Shown here: positions 12,100 to 24,348 of the stretch, piece after piece
How positions within the stretch are numbered: the stretch's first letter is position 1
How the letters are laid out: every line of letters starts with the position of its first letter
Assembly (NCBI GenBank): GCA_010015655.1
Contig: ML976678.1
Span: forward strand, 96,560-160,559
Reading direction: 5' to 3'
DNA length: 64,000 nucleotides
DNA from: Bimuria novae-zelandiae CBS 107.79
Lineage: Eukaryota > Ascomycota > Dothideomycetes > Pleosporales > Didymosphaeriaceae
Translations under genes and position numbers: made by a program
Notes under the pieces: generated by a model
The model's input: only the letters and a program-made list of their open reading frames with translations
Database searches by the model: none
What the model was told of the DNA's origin: nothing

Positions 12100-15000
12100 A
12101 ATATACCTTAGTAAACGTCTCTTAATAGTCTAACCTAATAGCTTAGTTAAGGTTCTTATAAGGCTCCTAAGGTTTTTCAGAGTAGTTTTTCTACTATACT
12201 AGGTATTCTACTCTTTTATCTCTATAGGACTAATGTTTTCCTATATATATTAATTATACTATACTTTTTTTTCTCTTCTATTATAATTACTTTCTGGTAA
12301 GCGTTATTATTAATTTAGCTAGAAAGAGGCTTTAATAAGACTAATTTTAGCCTGTCTACGTAGCACTATAGGTATATATTCGGCGGGATATCTACTTCTA
12401 CTATATAAGAGTTTAATACCTTCCTCATAGTAAACTTATTTTACTTCTAGTTAGGCTTCTTGCTTAAACGCGAGTTTTAAAGGTAGTTCTTATATTTTAG
12501 CTATACTATCTCTCCTTCCTTTCAAATTAGAGCGTTTTTACGTTAATAGTTTATTAAGCACTCTTATTCTTATTAGGCTATTATTACTTTTACATAGGCA
12601 AAATTAAAAACCTTTTTAAATATTTTTATTATAACTTCTATAGCCTTCTTGACGTTAGTGTATCGGCGCAGGTCACTCAAAGGATCGATGTTGGCGTATC
12701 TCCTAGCAGAGGCATGTGGGAGTGCGTGTATAAGAATGTAGCCTCGATTAAATAAGTGCCTATAGGCCTGGTACGAAAGGATACGGAAAAGGTACTGAAC
12801 TACAAAGGCCCCAAGCTCCTCTAAATACACCTCTTCCCAGATGGCTAGCTAGCACATAACTGCCATAGGTTGACCGTCGGTCTGATGGATCCGAAATAGG
12901 TCCGAATCGGATTCGTAGTTCCCCATCGGTCTGATAGATCCGAAATTGGTCCGATACGGATGAGTGTCGGTTTTCGGATGATCTCGAATCCTGTCTTGAC
13001 TAGCCAAGGGTTCTCGTGTCGACGAGCGATTGTTCCTGTTACAGTTAGCTTTAAGATCTAAGGCTAATCCCCGTACTCTAAAGTTCTTAACTAGTTTAAT
13101 ATTCTAGCTATAAGATAAGAAAAATAGGCTAACTCTTATTAATATAGTGTTTTGTCCTTTAATAACTCTCTAAGCTATAGGAAGCCACTTTATCTAATTT
13201 TTATACTACTAGTTATAATATACCTAGAGGTAGACTTCAGGGATAGAATTTATTTATTCTATTTACTGGTTTGTCTCTAGGTGCTTTACTATAGATAGTC
13301 GTTGGTCAATGCCTACTTATTTATAGAGTATAGTCTAAAATTCGCTTACGAACTGTTCCTTGTGATTTAATATAATAAAGGAGGGAAAGAAGTAGTTTAT
13401 TATCTAGTATTAAAAAACCCTACTATAACTACAGGTATATTAAAATTTAAAAGACTAATACACTTAGACTTTTACTAAATTTATTTATAATTATTATAAT
13501 ATTCGTGCAGCCATTCCTCTTAGGTAAGGTAATAATAAAACCTATTATAATATCCTTCTATCCTTATTTAGGTAGCAGTAAAAGCTCTAGCATGTCCTAT
13601 TTTGCTTCTCTCTATAATTTAGCTATTCTATAGACATTATAGTTATTAATATACTACCTTATTTAGTTAAACTTCCCTAGGAAGAAGTAATCTTAAGTAA
13701 ATATTTTATAAACATTTTCTTATCTTAAGTATCCTAAAGCTAGAGAACTATGCGCGACCGCTATTATTATTATTTATAAAAAATTTAATTTTAGTACCTA
13801 TTATCTTAACCTATAGTGTATGTACCCTTAGATATCTATACTACATTCTGCAATACTAATAAATAACTACTATCTAGATTTAAACGTCCTAAGTCTGTTC
13901 TTAATAGAGATCTTTATTTCGCTATACACGCTATCTTTATCGTATTATACCTCTTATTATATAGTATTAAAGTCTAGTTCGCGTCGATTGGCAGGGTTAT
14001 GGCCTCCTAAGGGGGTTAATATAGGTAGTTTGAAATATATTAAGTAAGTAAGCACTAGGTCTTTATATGCTTTAATATAGTTAGGTTCCTCTACAGTAAT
14101 AGTTATTTAAGAGATAAAAGACTTTAGGCTGTTTCTTTTAATAGTTCCCTAAAAAAAAGCGTAAAATATTTTAACTTTAATTTATTATCTCCCCCGTTTT
14201 TTGAAGGTCTTATTTCGTTTAAAAAAAAGCATTTACCCTAAAGTTTATTCATCCTAGTCTATATATAAATATTATATTAATGTGGCGAAGTATATTTATC
14301 TACTAAACGTGTTGTTTATCTAACCTTCGTTTAGTAGTAAAATACGCATAGTTTTTATATTTAGTATAGAGTGCAAGGTGCTTTTCTACTTAATATATAT
14401 AGTCTTATTCATCTACGTATTTAATAACTATATGTATATTTATAATATAAATAACGTAGTTATTTTCTACTAGGCCATTTTTTGCTAAAACATAAGCTAG
14501 TAAACGCAGAATCCTATTATTATTATACTAAAAGAAATATCTTCTAATTAACTAGCGAAAGGCATTTACCTCTAGTCCAAATTCTTATTTAAGGTTAAAG
14601 TAGGCTAAGGTAGTATCTATATAGAATACTATTTTTAAGAAGTTAAATACGTGCTACTACTCCTATCCCTAAATAAATTCTACTCCTTTACTAGTAAGCT
14701 TTATAAGGGGGCTTATTATACTAGAAAAGTCGTATATAAATCTTTAATAAAAGTTTATAAAAATTAGGAAGCTTTGGACTTCTTTGACTAAAGTTAGTGG
14801 TTCTTATTTCCACATTACTTAGACTTTATATAGGTCTATACTTACACCCTTATTAACCTTTATACTAAATCTTAGATACTTAGTCTTGTTAACTTAAAAC
14901 TTAGATTTTTTAATATTTAAAAACAATTCTATAGCTCTTAACTGTTAAATAATAGTATATACTTTCTCTTCGTAGTCTTTTTAGCTGCTACTAGTGAAGA

Positions 15001-15412
15001 TAAAAACGTTATCTATATATATTAAGTAATAATTATTAAGGTACACTGTTAGCACCTAATTAATATACTACTAAAATATACCTAGCGCATTAGCTAGGCT
15101 ACAAAGAACTACTACCTACTTATAAAGACTAAATTTGGTTCTAAACACTGTCTTCTATTCCTTACCATTTGCTATTTAAAGCGTATAGAAGGCTTAAATT
15201 ACGTTAAATTTACTAAACTATCTAGGCTTTATAAGTAGCTAAAGGGTCTTACTAATTAATAATAAAAGGTACTAGTCCTTCTTTAAATAGCGTTTAAGGC
15301 TTAATAACTAATGTAAAACTGTAGTCCTTTACTAAGTTTCTTAGTAAATAATACTAAGGTAGCGGCGCTAGACTTATTTACATAAATAAGGTTTTTATCC
15401 AATTATTTAATA
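12100..15412 (-). pseudogene. gypsy C1 pol remnant: RT, RNase H, integrase, chromodomain
   Basis: Minus-strand gypsy polyprotein. RT lies at about 15410-14700 with segments like AATLVLFTKK, FYISY.ALNA and IDDVLIF-like sequence (normally YMDDILIFS). The connection and RNase H region follow to about 13900, then the integrase, interrupted by the solo LTR 12659-13043. Last comes a chromodomain-like segment near 12290-12140 that aligns with the clearer copy at 44790-44930. Upstream pol continues across the pogo insertion at 17281-17450, where a segment ending PRKELLIF precedes the RT. Numerous TAG/TAA codons make it non-coding today. Confidence 0.8.
12659..13043. repeat. Solo LTR, 385 bp, with perfect 5-bp target duplication
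   Basis: Begins TGTATCGGCGCAGG and ends TTCCTGTTACA. Flanked by GTTAG on both sides (12654-12658 and 13044-13048). It is the same family as 34848-35217 but 15 bp longer, the difference lying near 12780-12810. It is much less RIP-mutated than the integrase it interrupts, so it is younger. It contains tandem-like GGTCCGAA/GGATCCGAAAT units. No internal region or second LTR is present, as expected after LTR-LTR recombination. The open frame 12573-12830 across its edge is accidental. Confidence 0.9.
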
Positions 15413-17278
15413 ACGTACTCCACAAGCGGGTGGCCGGCACAAGCGAGTGACCGACACAAGCGAGTGGCCGGAAATGCCAAGACCCCAGTAAATCTACACT
15501 CTACACAATAGTACAGAACGCGCATAAATAGTTATAAAAAATTATAGTAGGCTAATCTACTTAGAATCTACTTCGTCCTTAATTTTACACGTGCGTAAAT
15601 TATTCCTAGCCTTACTATAGTATTTATAACGCTATTAAGTTAATTCGCCTTTATTAGCGTGCACACTTTTCTTTACCTTCTTTTTATTACTACGCGCTAT
15701 AAAGTCCTTTAGGATAGCTAGTTAGTAGCTATTAGTAGCTATAAGGACCCCTTCCTACTATAATTACTTTCATTTATGCAATTTCTATTATATAGTAGCC
15801 TTATTAGTAGCTTAAAGCTTAGTAATCTACTTTTACGCTAATACTAGCTTATACGCTACTACTACTACCCCTTTTACTATCTTTTTAAAAGCCTTAAATA
15901 GGCTTATTAGGGAACCATTTAGGTGCCTCTAAATTCTTTCTTTTATTAGCGTTAATTATAACCTAAATTCTAGGGTGTTACTAGGTATCTGTAACTATTA
16001 TTAACTACTATTAGCTACTAGTAGTAGTGTGCGTTAGTAGACGTTAAGCTTTAATATTACTACTTTTAGGTTAAAAAGAATAAGGCTAGCGCCTTAAAAG
16101 CCTTCTTAAATATTACTTTAAGTAATTATAGCCTTAAAAGTAGTAATAAAGTAAAGTAAGAACTTAATTTTAGTAATATACGTAATATAGTTATATATTA
16201 GATCCTTAGCTTGGCGCTTGTACGCCTTCTTTAACGGCGAGAAACACCTTATATCTAGTGACTATAAGAGGTAGGACAAATTTAAAGACATATAGAGAGT
16301 AATAATCTTATTATCCTTATAGTAATTTTAGAATTTAAACAAGTTATAGCTCCTATAGCTATTAATAATAAGTAATTAAGAGCTACTAATAGTATGCTCT
16401 TTTATATGCGCGTTAAAGTACTTTAGCTACTATAAACTAAACTTACTTATTATCTAGCTATTCTTAGAAACTATAATAACCTAATTATAAGGTAGATCCT
16501 TCTCTTTATACTAGATAGAGAGGTGGTGCTTGCCCTAGATAATAAGGAAAGGCGGAATTGCCCAGCCTATCGCATTAATGCCCTAGATAGCTATATTCTA
16601 CTTTTAATTACTTTACTACACGCTTCTTAGCCTTCCTTAACGCTTAGAGCCTATAATAACTACTCTTATTAATATTATGCCTATTATAAAACTAGTTTTA
16701 TTAAAGTTATAGGTATCTTTATCTAGAATACTATACTTGGCTTTAGTATTCTCTACAAGTAAGAACTAGTCCTATATAACTTTAGGAACTTCACAAAGGA
16801 CTCTTTTCTAGTCGTATTTTTAATTAAACTTAACCTAGAGCTCTAGCTAGCGCTTTATAAAGTTATAGCCTAGTTTTAGCTAATAGGCTTGCAACGCTAC
16901 TTAGCTAATAAAATATTAGCTATATTATTAATAGTATAAAGCTAGGGCGGAAATCCTCGCGTGTCTAAGTTAAGTATATACTAAATAATTACCTGCTCCT
17001 CTATTAGAAAGAGATTTATAAAGTTAGGTATATAGTTAGGTTAAAATGTTACTCTAGCGTGTCTTTATCTTAGTATTCTTTTAGTAATGCTATAAACTAT
17101 TATAGCGCATAATATTAAGAGTAGCGCGTCTCCTTTAATAGCTTAAAGAATAAGTTATAATTAGGCTTTTTTTAATTCTAGTAACTAGTTAGGTGGTTGA
17201 GACATCGCGTTATACTATAGGTGATAGAATGTTTTAATGGGGTCTTGGCATTTCCGGCCACTCGCTTGTGGAGTACGT
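15413..17278 (-). mobile_element. pogo element 3, structurally complete (1866 bp)
   Basis: TIRs start ACGTACTCCACAAGCG at 15413 and end CGCTTGTGGAGTACGT at 17278. TA flanks both sides (15411-15412 and 17279-17280). It interrupts the gypsy C1 pol frame, which resumes on either side. The left terminus has three copies of a roughly 17-bp CACAAGCGAGTGGCCGG unit and the right terminus only one. Interior is RIP-degraded. Confidence 0.9.
15650..17200 (-). pseudogene. pogo 3 transposase remnant (Fot1/pogo, CENP-B-like)
   Basis: Minus-strand reading. At about 16990-16940 it shows ILNLDTRGFPP, the conserved motif at the start of the CENP-B-type DNA-binding half of Fot1/pogo transposases (normally ILDLDSRGFPP). 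Around 16700 lies the first catalytic aspartate region, an N-F-D-like motif followed by a hydrophobic GFxxG. The C-terminal half toward 15650 is basic. Stops occur throughout. Limits are approximate. Confidence 0.7.
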
Positions 17279-17999
17279 TAAGCTCTTTTTAAAAGATAAG
17301 TAACTCTTTACGAGGAATATTAAATAGAGGGCTATAGGGGATTTCTAGGATCTTGCTATCTATTTCCACGAGAGGGATAGAAAGATCCACTCTGATTTAT
17401 AGTATAGGGAGAGTTTATTAGCTTATTCCTTATAAAAGATACGCTATAAGTCCTTAAAATCTTTAGGTAGTAGGTCTTTTAGGTTTACTTTTAGTTTATA
17501 TATTAACGCCTTTTATATATCCTTTATTAATATAAAAAACACCTTAGTCCTATTACTTAGGCATTAATTACGCTAATCTAAGGCTATAAAGACTATAGCG
17601 AATACCCCTTAGAGCTTTATTAATAGTTTTTTTACTTTTTTAATTACGGATACGGGTGCCTAAACCTTTAATCTAGATTAATTCTTTTACTAAGGCTAGT
17701 TTAATCCCATTTTTCTTTATCTAGATTAGGCTAAGAATTAGATTATATAACTGATTATTAGGTAGGACGTACAAGTATATTAGATTTATATAATTATTAA
17801 TATTTACTTTAACTTAAACCACTACGCATACGAAGAGTTGCATGCCTCTAATACTAATAATCTTTTATAAATAAGGTAGGTTTTTGGGCTATAGGTAGTC
17901 TTGTATTATTCTTTTTAATATAAATGTAAATGTTAGATACTCTCAATTAATTATTATGAATAAAAATATAATATTATTAAGAAGCGAGTATACTATTAC

Positions 18000-19550
18000 T
18001 AGTATTAAGTCTAACTATAGACTTTAGAAGTTAATAAAACTTATGTTTTATCCTTTTTTTTACTTTTATCCCTAGCGGCGACTATTACTAGCAGAATTTA
18101 AATTTCTAAGTTAATAAAAGCTATATTAAACTTTTATTAAAATAACATTCTAATAGCGGGTGTAGCGACGCGAATATATGCTAGTTTTATTATAAGTAAT
18201 AATTTATATTATTTTATGCAGTGTCCTATATCTTTATAATAAAAGTAGGAACTATTCTTTTTACGGATTTCTATTACCTCGCGCGATACCTACATAGCTT
18301 ATTTCTAGATATTACTAGACCTATGTCCTATAGCTCTATCTACTACTTAGTGTCTTTTATCTTGGCTTCGTTAGCTAGATATCTTTCTAAGGTTAGCTTA
18401 AGTAAGTTCTTAATCTATCTCGTCTCGCGCCCTGCTTATAGTAGAGTAATTTAGTAGTTATAATGTATTTTAAACGAGAATTTCTTTAACTTTATAAACT
18501 TTCTTTTAGATCTCGTACAGGTCCTAATTATTACTTACATTTATTATAACTGTTTAGTCCTGTAAGTTATCGCGAATGCTTTAAAAGTATAAATATTTTT
18601 TATTATACACCTTCGCTTCTCTATCGTAGTTATTAAAGTTAAAGTTAAAGTTAAAGTTATAAAGCTTTTAGTTCCATTCTTATATCGGAAGTAAATAGTT
18701 ACGTCCGATTCTATTAACTAAGTAATTATAAAAGTTCTAGTCAAATAACTTTTAGAAGTTAGCTTTAGTGTATTTTAGGTAGTAGTCTAAGTATATAATT
18801 CCTACTATTGCTGCACGTCCTGTAAATTAACTAATAATATATTGAAATATATTTCTAAGGTAGTCTTAATCTTCTAAGAGCTTATATTATATTACTATCC
18901 TAAAGTAGGCTAAATTAAGGATCTTAGAATAGTAACTTTTTTCTTAAGTTAAAATAAGCTCTACTATATACGTCTTTAGTAGCTCTATTTATTACTTTAC
19001 TTTTCATGGCTAATTTGTACCTACTAAATTTTAGTATTATTATTATATTATTAGAGATTCCTAGTGCTTCCTTACTATTTATTTTAGTTGGTCCTTTTAC
19101 TTCTCATAGTAAAGTCTAAAAGGTGTCTTAGAGGTTAATAAGTGCTTTAATTTTATTTAGGAATTACTATATTTCGTTTATATTAACTCTTAATACCTAG
19201 AGTTTGGTAATAATAGGAAAACCATCCTTTTATCCCCCTAATTATTACTTTTTTATAAGCTAATAGCTTGCTACGTATAATTATTTACGCTACAATATAG
19301 AGTTTTAGTCAAAGGTCTTATTCTCCTTTCTATAACTTCCTTATTTAGCAAAGAGAGTCTTACTAGCGTTAAATATTTATTAAGACTACTTCTTAAATGC
19401 TTGCTAGGAAGGATTTTTTTATAAGTTTAAGCGTTGCCTTCGTAGTATTTATCTATTAAAATTTTTAATTATATGTTCTACTTTATAGCTTTTATTTATA
19501 ATTATATTTAAAATTTACTTATCCCGCGATAGGTAAAAGTAAGGAAATTT
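18000..19550 (-). pseudogene. gypsy C1 gag and protease-region remnant
   Basis: Minus-strand frame just inside the 5' LTR, typical of gag by position. It contains a 6-bp tandem run (AAAGTT repeated four times, about 18636-18660) that codes alternating Asn/Phe on the minus strand. The downstream part toward 17281 leads into pol. RIP decay prevents a domain-level reading of the zinc knuckle or protease active site. The plus-strand open frame at 18221-18454 is antisense chance. Confidence 0.45.
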
Positions 19551-19552
19551 AA

Positions 19553-19805
19553 TAAATAGGGCTGAATGCTTAAAGAGCTAAAAGTGCTAAAAAAATACTT
19601 ATAAATTTAATAAAAAGTCTAAAGTTAAGCTTTAGGTGTTAAACTTATATATCTAGGATTTGCATAACCAAGGGCTAAGGATTCGAAACAATAACTAGGC
19701 GTAGCCTATTATAAAGTCAAGCTTCGAACGTCAAACTTATATATCTAGGGTTCGCATAACCAAGGGTTAAGGATCTAAGGCAAAAACTAAGCTTAGCCTA
19801 TTACA
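19553..19805 (-). repeat. LTR of gypsy C1 (5' LTR), 253 bp with internal tandem duplication
   Basis: Homologous to 9951-10111 but 92 bp longer. The AAGCTT(T/C)...CTTATATATCTAGG...CATAACCAAGGG...GCCTATTA module is present twice in tandem (about 19622-19714 and 19714-19805). The difference of 92 bp equals the duplicated unit. The outer end TTACA at 19805 is intact and the inner end TAAATAGGG is mutated. Confidence 0.8.
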
Positions 19806-21974
19806 TATAGCGCTCCTTAGCTAATAAAGAATTAGTTATATTTTTTATAGTAATAAACTAGGACGGAAATTCTCGCGTGTCTAGGTTAAGTATATACTAC
19901 ATAATTACTTACTTCTCTTTTAAAAGGAGGTTTATAAAGTTAGGCGTAAAATTAAGTTAAAAGATTACTTTAGCGCGTCTTTACTTTATTACTTTTTTTT
20001 TAAAGCGCTATAAATTACTACAGCGCGTAAAATTAAAAGTAATATATTATAATTAATAGCGTAAAGTGTAAGCTATAACTTAGTTTCTTTTAGTTCTTAT
20101 AAATAGTTAAGTAGTTAAGATATCGCGTTATAATATAGGTGATGGTAAGTTTTGGTGTGGTCTTGGCGTTTTCGGACACTCGCCTGTGGAGTATGAAATG
20201 TAGCTTAAACTTGGGGTAGTAATTATTATAGAGGCGTATCTTCATGCACCGTGATGCACTATCGTGCACCGCGATTAACGTGTTTTATCACTCATCCGGC
20301 CACATCAGTCATCCGGCCACCCCACCAAAATCGCGACGCGTCTCTACACAACGCCCGCGATGCCAGCCACACAGTACATCTAGTAGCTCCAAAAAGAAGG
20401 CAGACTTGCTCTATTAAAGCAGACAATTTAAACTAAAAAATATTTAAGCTTTAAAAAAGCTATGTAGCCAAATAGTATCCCTTAATTAACACTCTAGAAT
20501 CGCGTTAATAGTGTCCTACTTTCGGCTACTACTAATGCGTAGAAACGAAATCTATATTTTATAAAAAAAAAATATACTTTAGTAAAGTAAATTCTAGACC
20601 TTAACGAATAAGAATTTCTATCTTAAATTATTAATATATAATAAATAGTAAATAATTTACTTACTATGCGTAGCTCGATTCCTCCTTTATAGCCTATAGG
20701 TAAGTACTAGGTATTACGTTTTATTAATACTTAGCTAGAGCTATAAGTAAAGTAAAGTTATAAGTTTCATTTGTAACGCCTAAAATGCGAAAATGCTATT
20801 ATAATAAGCGAATAGTATAGGCTAGTAAAGGAGACGCGTTAGGCGTACAGCATGTTATATAAAAATACTTATAATTTTAATAAAACAGGCTGCGCTATAA
20901 TTATCATAGTAATATTAAAAGTAGGTATAAGCTTTACTACTATAGGTAAAGTAGTTACTATATAGCTAAGTAACTATAAGTAAGTAATAATAATTAAAGG
21001 AGTCTACGCGTTTAGGTAGGCTATTTTACTTTTTATTATTTTATTAAAAAAGCTTTACTAGGCTAGCTAGTATAAAGATCTATTTACTAATTAAGTAGTT
21101 ATTATTAGTAATAATAGCTAGTTAATAAATAACTTAGGCTTTACCTAACTATAGTACTTTAATAAATATATAGTATCTTATACCTCTATCGCCTACTAAC
21201 TATTAATTCTAGATAGCTATAGTAGCTATGCTACGCTAGAGTTTAACTGGTACTATATAAAAAAATAAGATTATTACCTTATACATGCCTCCGCACACAT
21301 CGCACGTCTTATAGCTACTAGATATTAGCTACTTCTTACCTTTTAAGGTGGCGTATAGGTAGCAGGTGTAGGAGCTCACGCGATAAGGCGTTTTTTATAT
21401 TAATAAGATAGACTTCCTATAGATCTACCTATGCATTAGAAGAATAGTACTTTTTAAGTAAAATATTAAAACTAGCTTTTAAATAATAAGACTAGTTTAT
21501 ACCTATTTAGATAGCATCCTATTATTACTTATTATAGTTAGAACGCTGGCTCTACTAATAATAATAATTAAAACTAAGGGTGTATAAATAGTAGAAATAC
21601 TATATACTACTACTTAGCTAAAAGAATAACTTAACTTATTAAGAACTTAATTTATTATTAATCTTAAAGTCTTACTAGTTAAGCTATTTACTAAGTTCTT
21701 AAAGGTTATTAGCTTATGATAAACTTAGTACCTATACTTATAGTAAAAGTAATAAAGCTTTAGTAGACTAATTAGTGCTACTAGCATAAGCAGTAGTAGT
21801 AGCAATAGTATATTACTTATAGAGGAGCTTTATAGGCTGCAGAAGGTTAATTGCTTGCTATAGAGGCTGAAAGGGTGGTGCAGTAGGTGGAGCAAGAGGA
21901 GTACGTAGGACGATAACGAGCGCCACCTACGTATAGTAACTACTACGAACAAGGCTATAGAAGAACTTAGTGTA

Positions 21975-23716
21975 CAAAGGGTAATCTCAATAAAGTCGGC
22001 CGTCATGTGACTTGCCAAGAAGCTAGCGCGTCACTAGCGGAACAGAGTCTCCGAGCCTCCGAGCCTCTAAGAGCTCTGTAGAGCGTCAACACCTACACTT
22101 CAACCTTACGTTTCTCACTTAATATGGCTTCAAATCCTGCCAAAAAAAGATCTTAATTGCTTTTAGAAGCCCAGCTAGCTGCTATCGTCGTTCTTAGGAC
22201 AAAATACAACCTCACTTTCCTAGAAATCGCCACTAATTTGGGTATAACTAACTACGCCTGTGGTAAGGCATTTCGACGCGTTAAAGGCGCCGCAAAGGGC
22301 GACTCACTGCAGGAATTGCTAGCTGCAACACCTACAGTCAAGCAGTCTCCTCCTGGCAGACCTGTAAAGGTACGCGATGGCTCTACGCTGAGCGCAAGAC
22401 TACGGCATGACATCATCGTATATGGCACCTACCGGGTGCATGACGCTGTCAGAGACCTCTGCGCAGAAGCTAGCATCACACTTAGTAAGAATATAGTCTA
22501 TAATATTGCTAGGAAGCACCGCGACAAGCAGCACCTATATATAATAACTCGCGGAGTACAACCTAAAAAACTAGCGCTTAGTAGTAACGACGAGGACTAG
22601 CGACTATAGTACTATACCTAGCTTAAGGCTAAATATAACCTACACTTTCCACGCATTATATTCGTCTGCTATAATAAGATCTCTAAGTCTATTAGCAGGA
22701 GTAATATACGTGGCGAAAAGTAAAGGATTTTAAGATTAGTTAGATAAGATAGTAATATCTACGCACTACTTGCAACGCTACCTAAATTTAGTCTTATAAT
22801 CTACGCTACTACTTTAACTAATACTACTTGCTCTTATTAACGCCCTTACGTTATTTAGGCTTAAAATAATAATAAGAGCCGCGAGGACCTTATATAATGC
22901 GTCTTTTACACAAATAATATAGTAAAGGAAGCTCTTAAGGTTAAACGCTCTTACGCGACTATCGCTAGCACTAATAAAGAGTAGTAACTATAGAAAATTA
23001 ACTATAATATTACCTATAATAATAGTTAACGCCAAGCTACTAATAAGACTACTAGTAAGAAGGGTGGAGCTCTCTACGCAGGTATTAAGAAACCTCTTAC
23101 TATTAAAAAGTTCTTTAAAACAGAGGAGTTTGTATATAACGGAGGGAAGGGCATGAACGGCATCTAGTACGTAAAGAATATACTTAAGAAACACCTATTC
23201 CCTTATTACTACGCTATACGCGATAATAATCTAAGCGTAGCTATTTATTTAATTTAAGATAACGTTCGCCTACACTTACTAGGTCTCCGGTACTGCCAGC
23301 TAGAAATTAAAGCTCTAGGAATCAAGTTTGGCCCTCAGCCTCCTAATTCACCCAACTTACACTCAATTGAGCGCTGTTTTGGGCGTCTATAAGGTTTTTT
23401 GGCAAGTTACGAATGCCTATTAAGTTCTAAGGAGGCCAAAAAGGCTGCAGAACAGTACATAAAGGAGGTCTGGCAAGGTGATGAGACACTCAGGCAGTAT
23501 ATGGCCGAAAAGCTTCATCCTACCTACTTTATGCGCGTTGCAGAGCTCTGCGAGGACGCAGGTGGCCAGAACAACTTTACAGCATAATTAGAATATCTTA
23601 TTTAGGTGTATTTGCTTATACTTTAGATGGAATCAAGATGCGCGACTTTTGAAGTTACTACCCCTGCAGGAATCCCTGCTGCACGTGACGGCCGACTTTA
23701 TTGAGATTACCCTTTG
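21975..23716 (+). mobile_element. Inner Tc1-like element (1742 bp), lightly RIPed
   Basis: Inverted termini of about 35 bp: CAAAGGGTAATCTCAATAAA at 21975, continuing GTCGGCCGTCATGTGAC, with the complement ending at 23716. TA flanks both ends (21973-21974, 23717-23718). Encodes one transposase frame on the plus strand. Patches of it, including both TIRs and parts of the coding region, are near normal GC, so it is younger than its surroundings or escaped part of RIP. Confidence 0.87.
22124..23587 (+). pseudogene. Tc1-like transposase, one frame broken only by stop codons
   Basis: From ATG 22124 to TAA 23587 one frame persists for 488 codons with no net frameshift; it is interrupted only by TAA/TAG codons, the first about 10 codons in. 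Residues from 22157 form an N-terminal helix-turn-helix DNA-binding half (LTFLEIATNLGIT, then a P-G-R-P hinge, SPPGRPVKV). The catalytic end is readable: a D-N pair at 23258-23263 and PPNSPNLHSIE with the catalytic Glu at 23369-23371. There are 36 residues between that Asp and Glu. PPNSPDLNPIE is the Tc1/mariner hallmark. The C-terminal part, 23399-23587, is intact and ends GGQNNFTA. Confidence 0.82.
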
Positions 23717-23871
23717 TACTTAAAACCAATAGTTATTAACTAAATTTATTTATAGTATATTTAACTATCGCATTATTAAGCTATAACGGGTATGCTTAAG
23801 AAGTTCGTCCGTCACGTGACGCGCTATAACCCCTAAACGAGGTGGTCCGAGCGCCTTTGTACGCGTAGCAG

Positions 23872-23974
23872 GATGACGAGGCAGTATATGAGCGAAACGC
23901 TTCACCTAACCTACTTTCTGCATGTTGCAAAGCTCTGCGAGCAAGCTGGTGGCCAGAACAAATCTACAGCATAA
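23872..23974 (+). pseudogene. C-terminal transposase fragment of the outer Tc1-like element
   Basis: Encodes RQYMSETLHLTYFLHV... ending in a GGQNKSTA-like tail before a TAA. It is a diverged duplicate of the last about 35 residues of the inner element's transposase (23482-23587). It lies just inside the outer element's right TIR, so the two Tc1-like elements are relatives with different TIRs. The rest of the outer transposase, which would lie left of 21975, is not recognisable. Confidence 0.7.
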
Positions 23975-24348
23975 CAGGAATATCTTATTCTGGTGTATTT
24001 GCTCCTATTTTTCGATAAAAAGAAGATGCGTGACTTTCGGTGTTACTACCCATTGTATCGCACAAAAAGTCGCGTCGATTTTAGTGGGGTAGCCGGATGA
24101 CTGATGTGGCCGGATGAGTGATACATCTGACTAATAAGAGTGCCTTATTTACGTGGAACAGGGGACCCTGCTAGCGGAACATGTCGCTACAGCCTAAGGG
24201 ATAGCTGGGATTCGAGCTTCCCTGACGGGGCACAACGTCCGTCACTCATCTACTCGTTATGGGCAGGTGTGAAGATCCCTGAGAGTTCCGGTTGCGCATC
24301 TTGGCTCCAGACCATCCAATGTCTTTCTTCTTTGGTTAACACAGGGAA

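Larger units (their letters stand above)
9951..19805 (-). mobile_element. Ty3/gypsy chromovirus C1 (minus strand), with nested insertions
   Basis: Bounded by LTR copies TGTAAGGGG...TATTATA (9951-10111) and a diverged copy ending TTACA at 19805. The flanking 5 bp are TCTAG (9946-9950) and TATAG (19806-19810), a target duplication with one change. Joining the flanks restores the pogo 1 sequence. Reading the minus strand from right to left: LTR, gag, protease region, reverse transcriptase, RNase H, integrase, chromodomain, an extra reading frame, LTR. It was later hit by a pogo element (15413-17278) and by a retroelement now left as a solo LTR (12659-13043). Coding parts are full of RIP-type stops. 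Confidence 0.88.
8571..20196 (-). mobile_element. pogo element 1, split by a gypsy element
   Basis: A Fot1/pogo element whose left TIR starts at 8571 (ACGTACTCCACAAGCGAATG, then TCCGAAAATGCCAAGACCCC). Its right TIR, with some RIP changes, ends at about 20196 (GGTCTTGGCGTTTTCGGACA, then CTCGCCTGTGGAGTATGA). The element's own DNA is 8571-9950 plus 19806-20196, together about 1.77 kb, close to the 1866 bp of the uninterrupted relative at 15413-17278. The rest is the gypsy element 9951-19805. Transposase remnants read on the minus strand: the LDxRGFPP region at about 19860-19905 and the first catalytic-aspartate region near 9750. TA flanks the left end (8569-8570). Confidence 0.85.
20288..24121 (+). 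mobile_element. Outer Tc1-like element carrying a second Tc1-like element
   Basis: TIRs of at least 45 bp: TCACTCATCCGGCCACATCA at 20288 and the complement ending at 24121, each continuing GTCATCCGGC(C/T)ACCCCAC. TA lies next to both ends (20286-20287 and 24122-24123). Removing the nested 21975-23716 element leaves about 2.09 kb. A transposase C-terminal fragment survives at 23872-23974. The termini keep normal GC while most of the interior is RIP-degraded. Confidence 0.82.

Noticed and set aside
12573..12830. 85-codon minus-strand open frame
   Set aside because: It runs across the edge of a solo LTR into RIPed integrase; its sequence reappears in the solo LTR at 34848-35217 with a different flank.
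20250..20436. 61-codon open frame in the left TIR of the Tc1-like element
   Set aside because: It simply reads through the GC-rich inverted repeat; not conserved in the other terminus.
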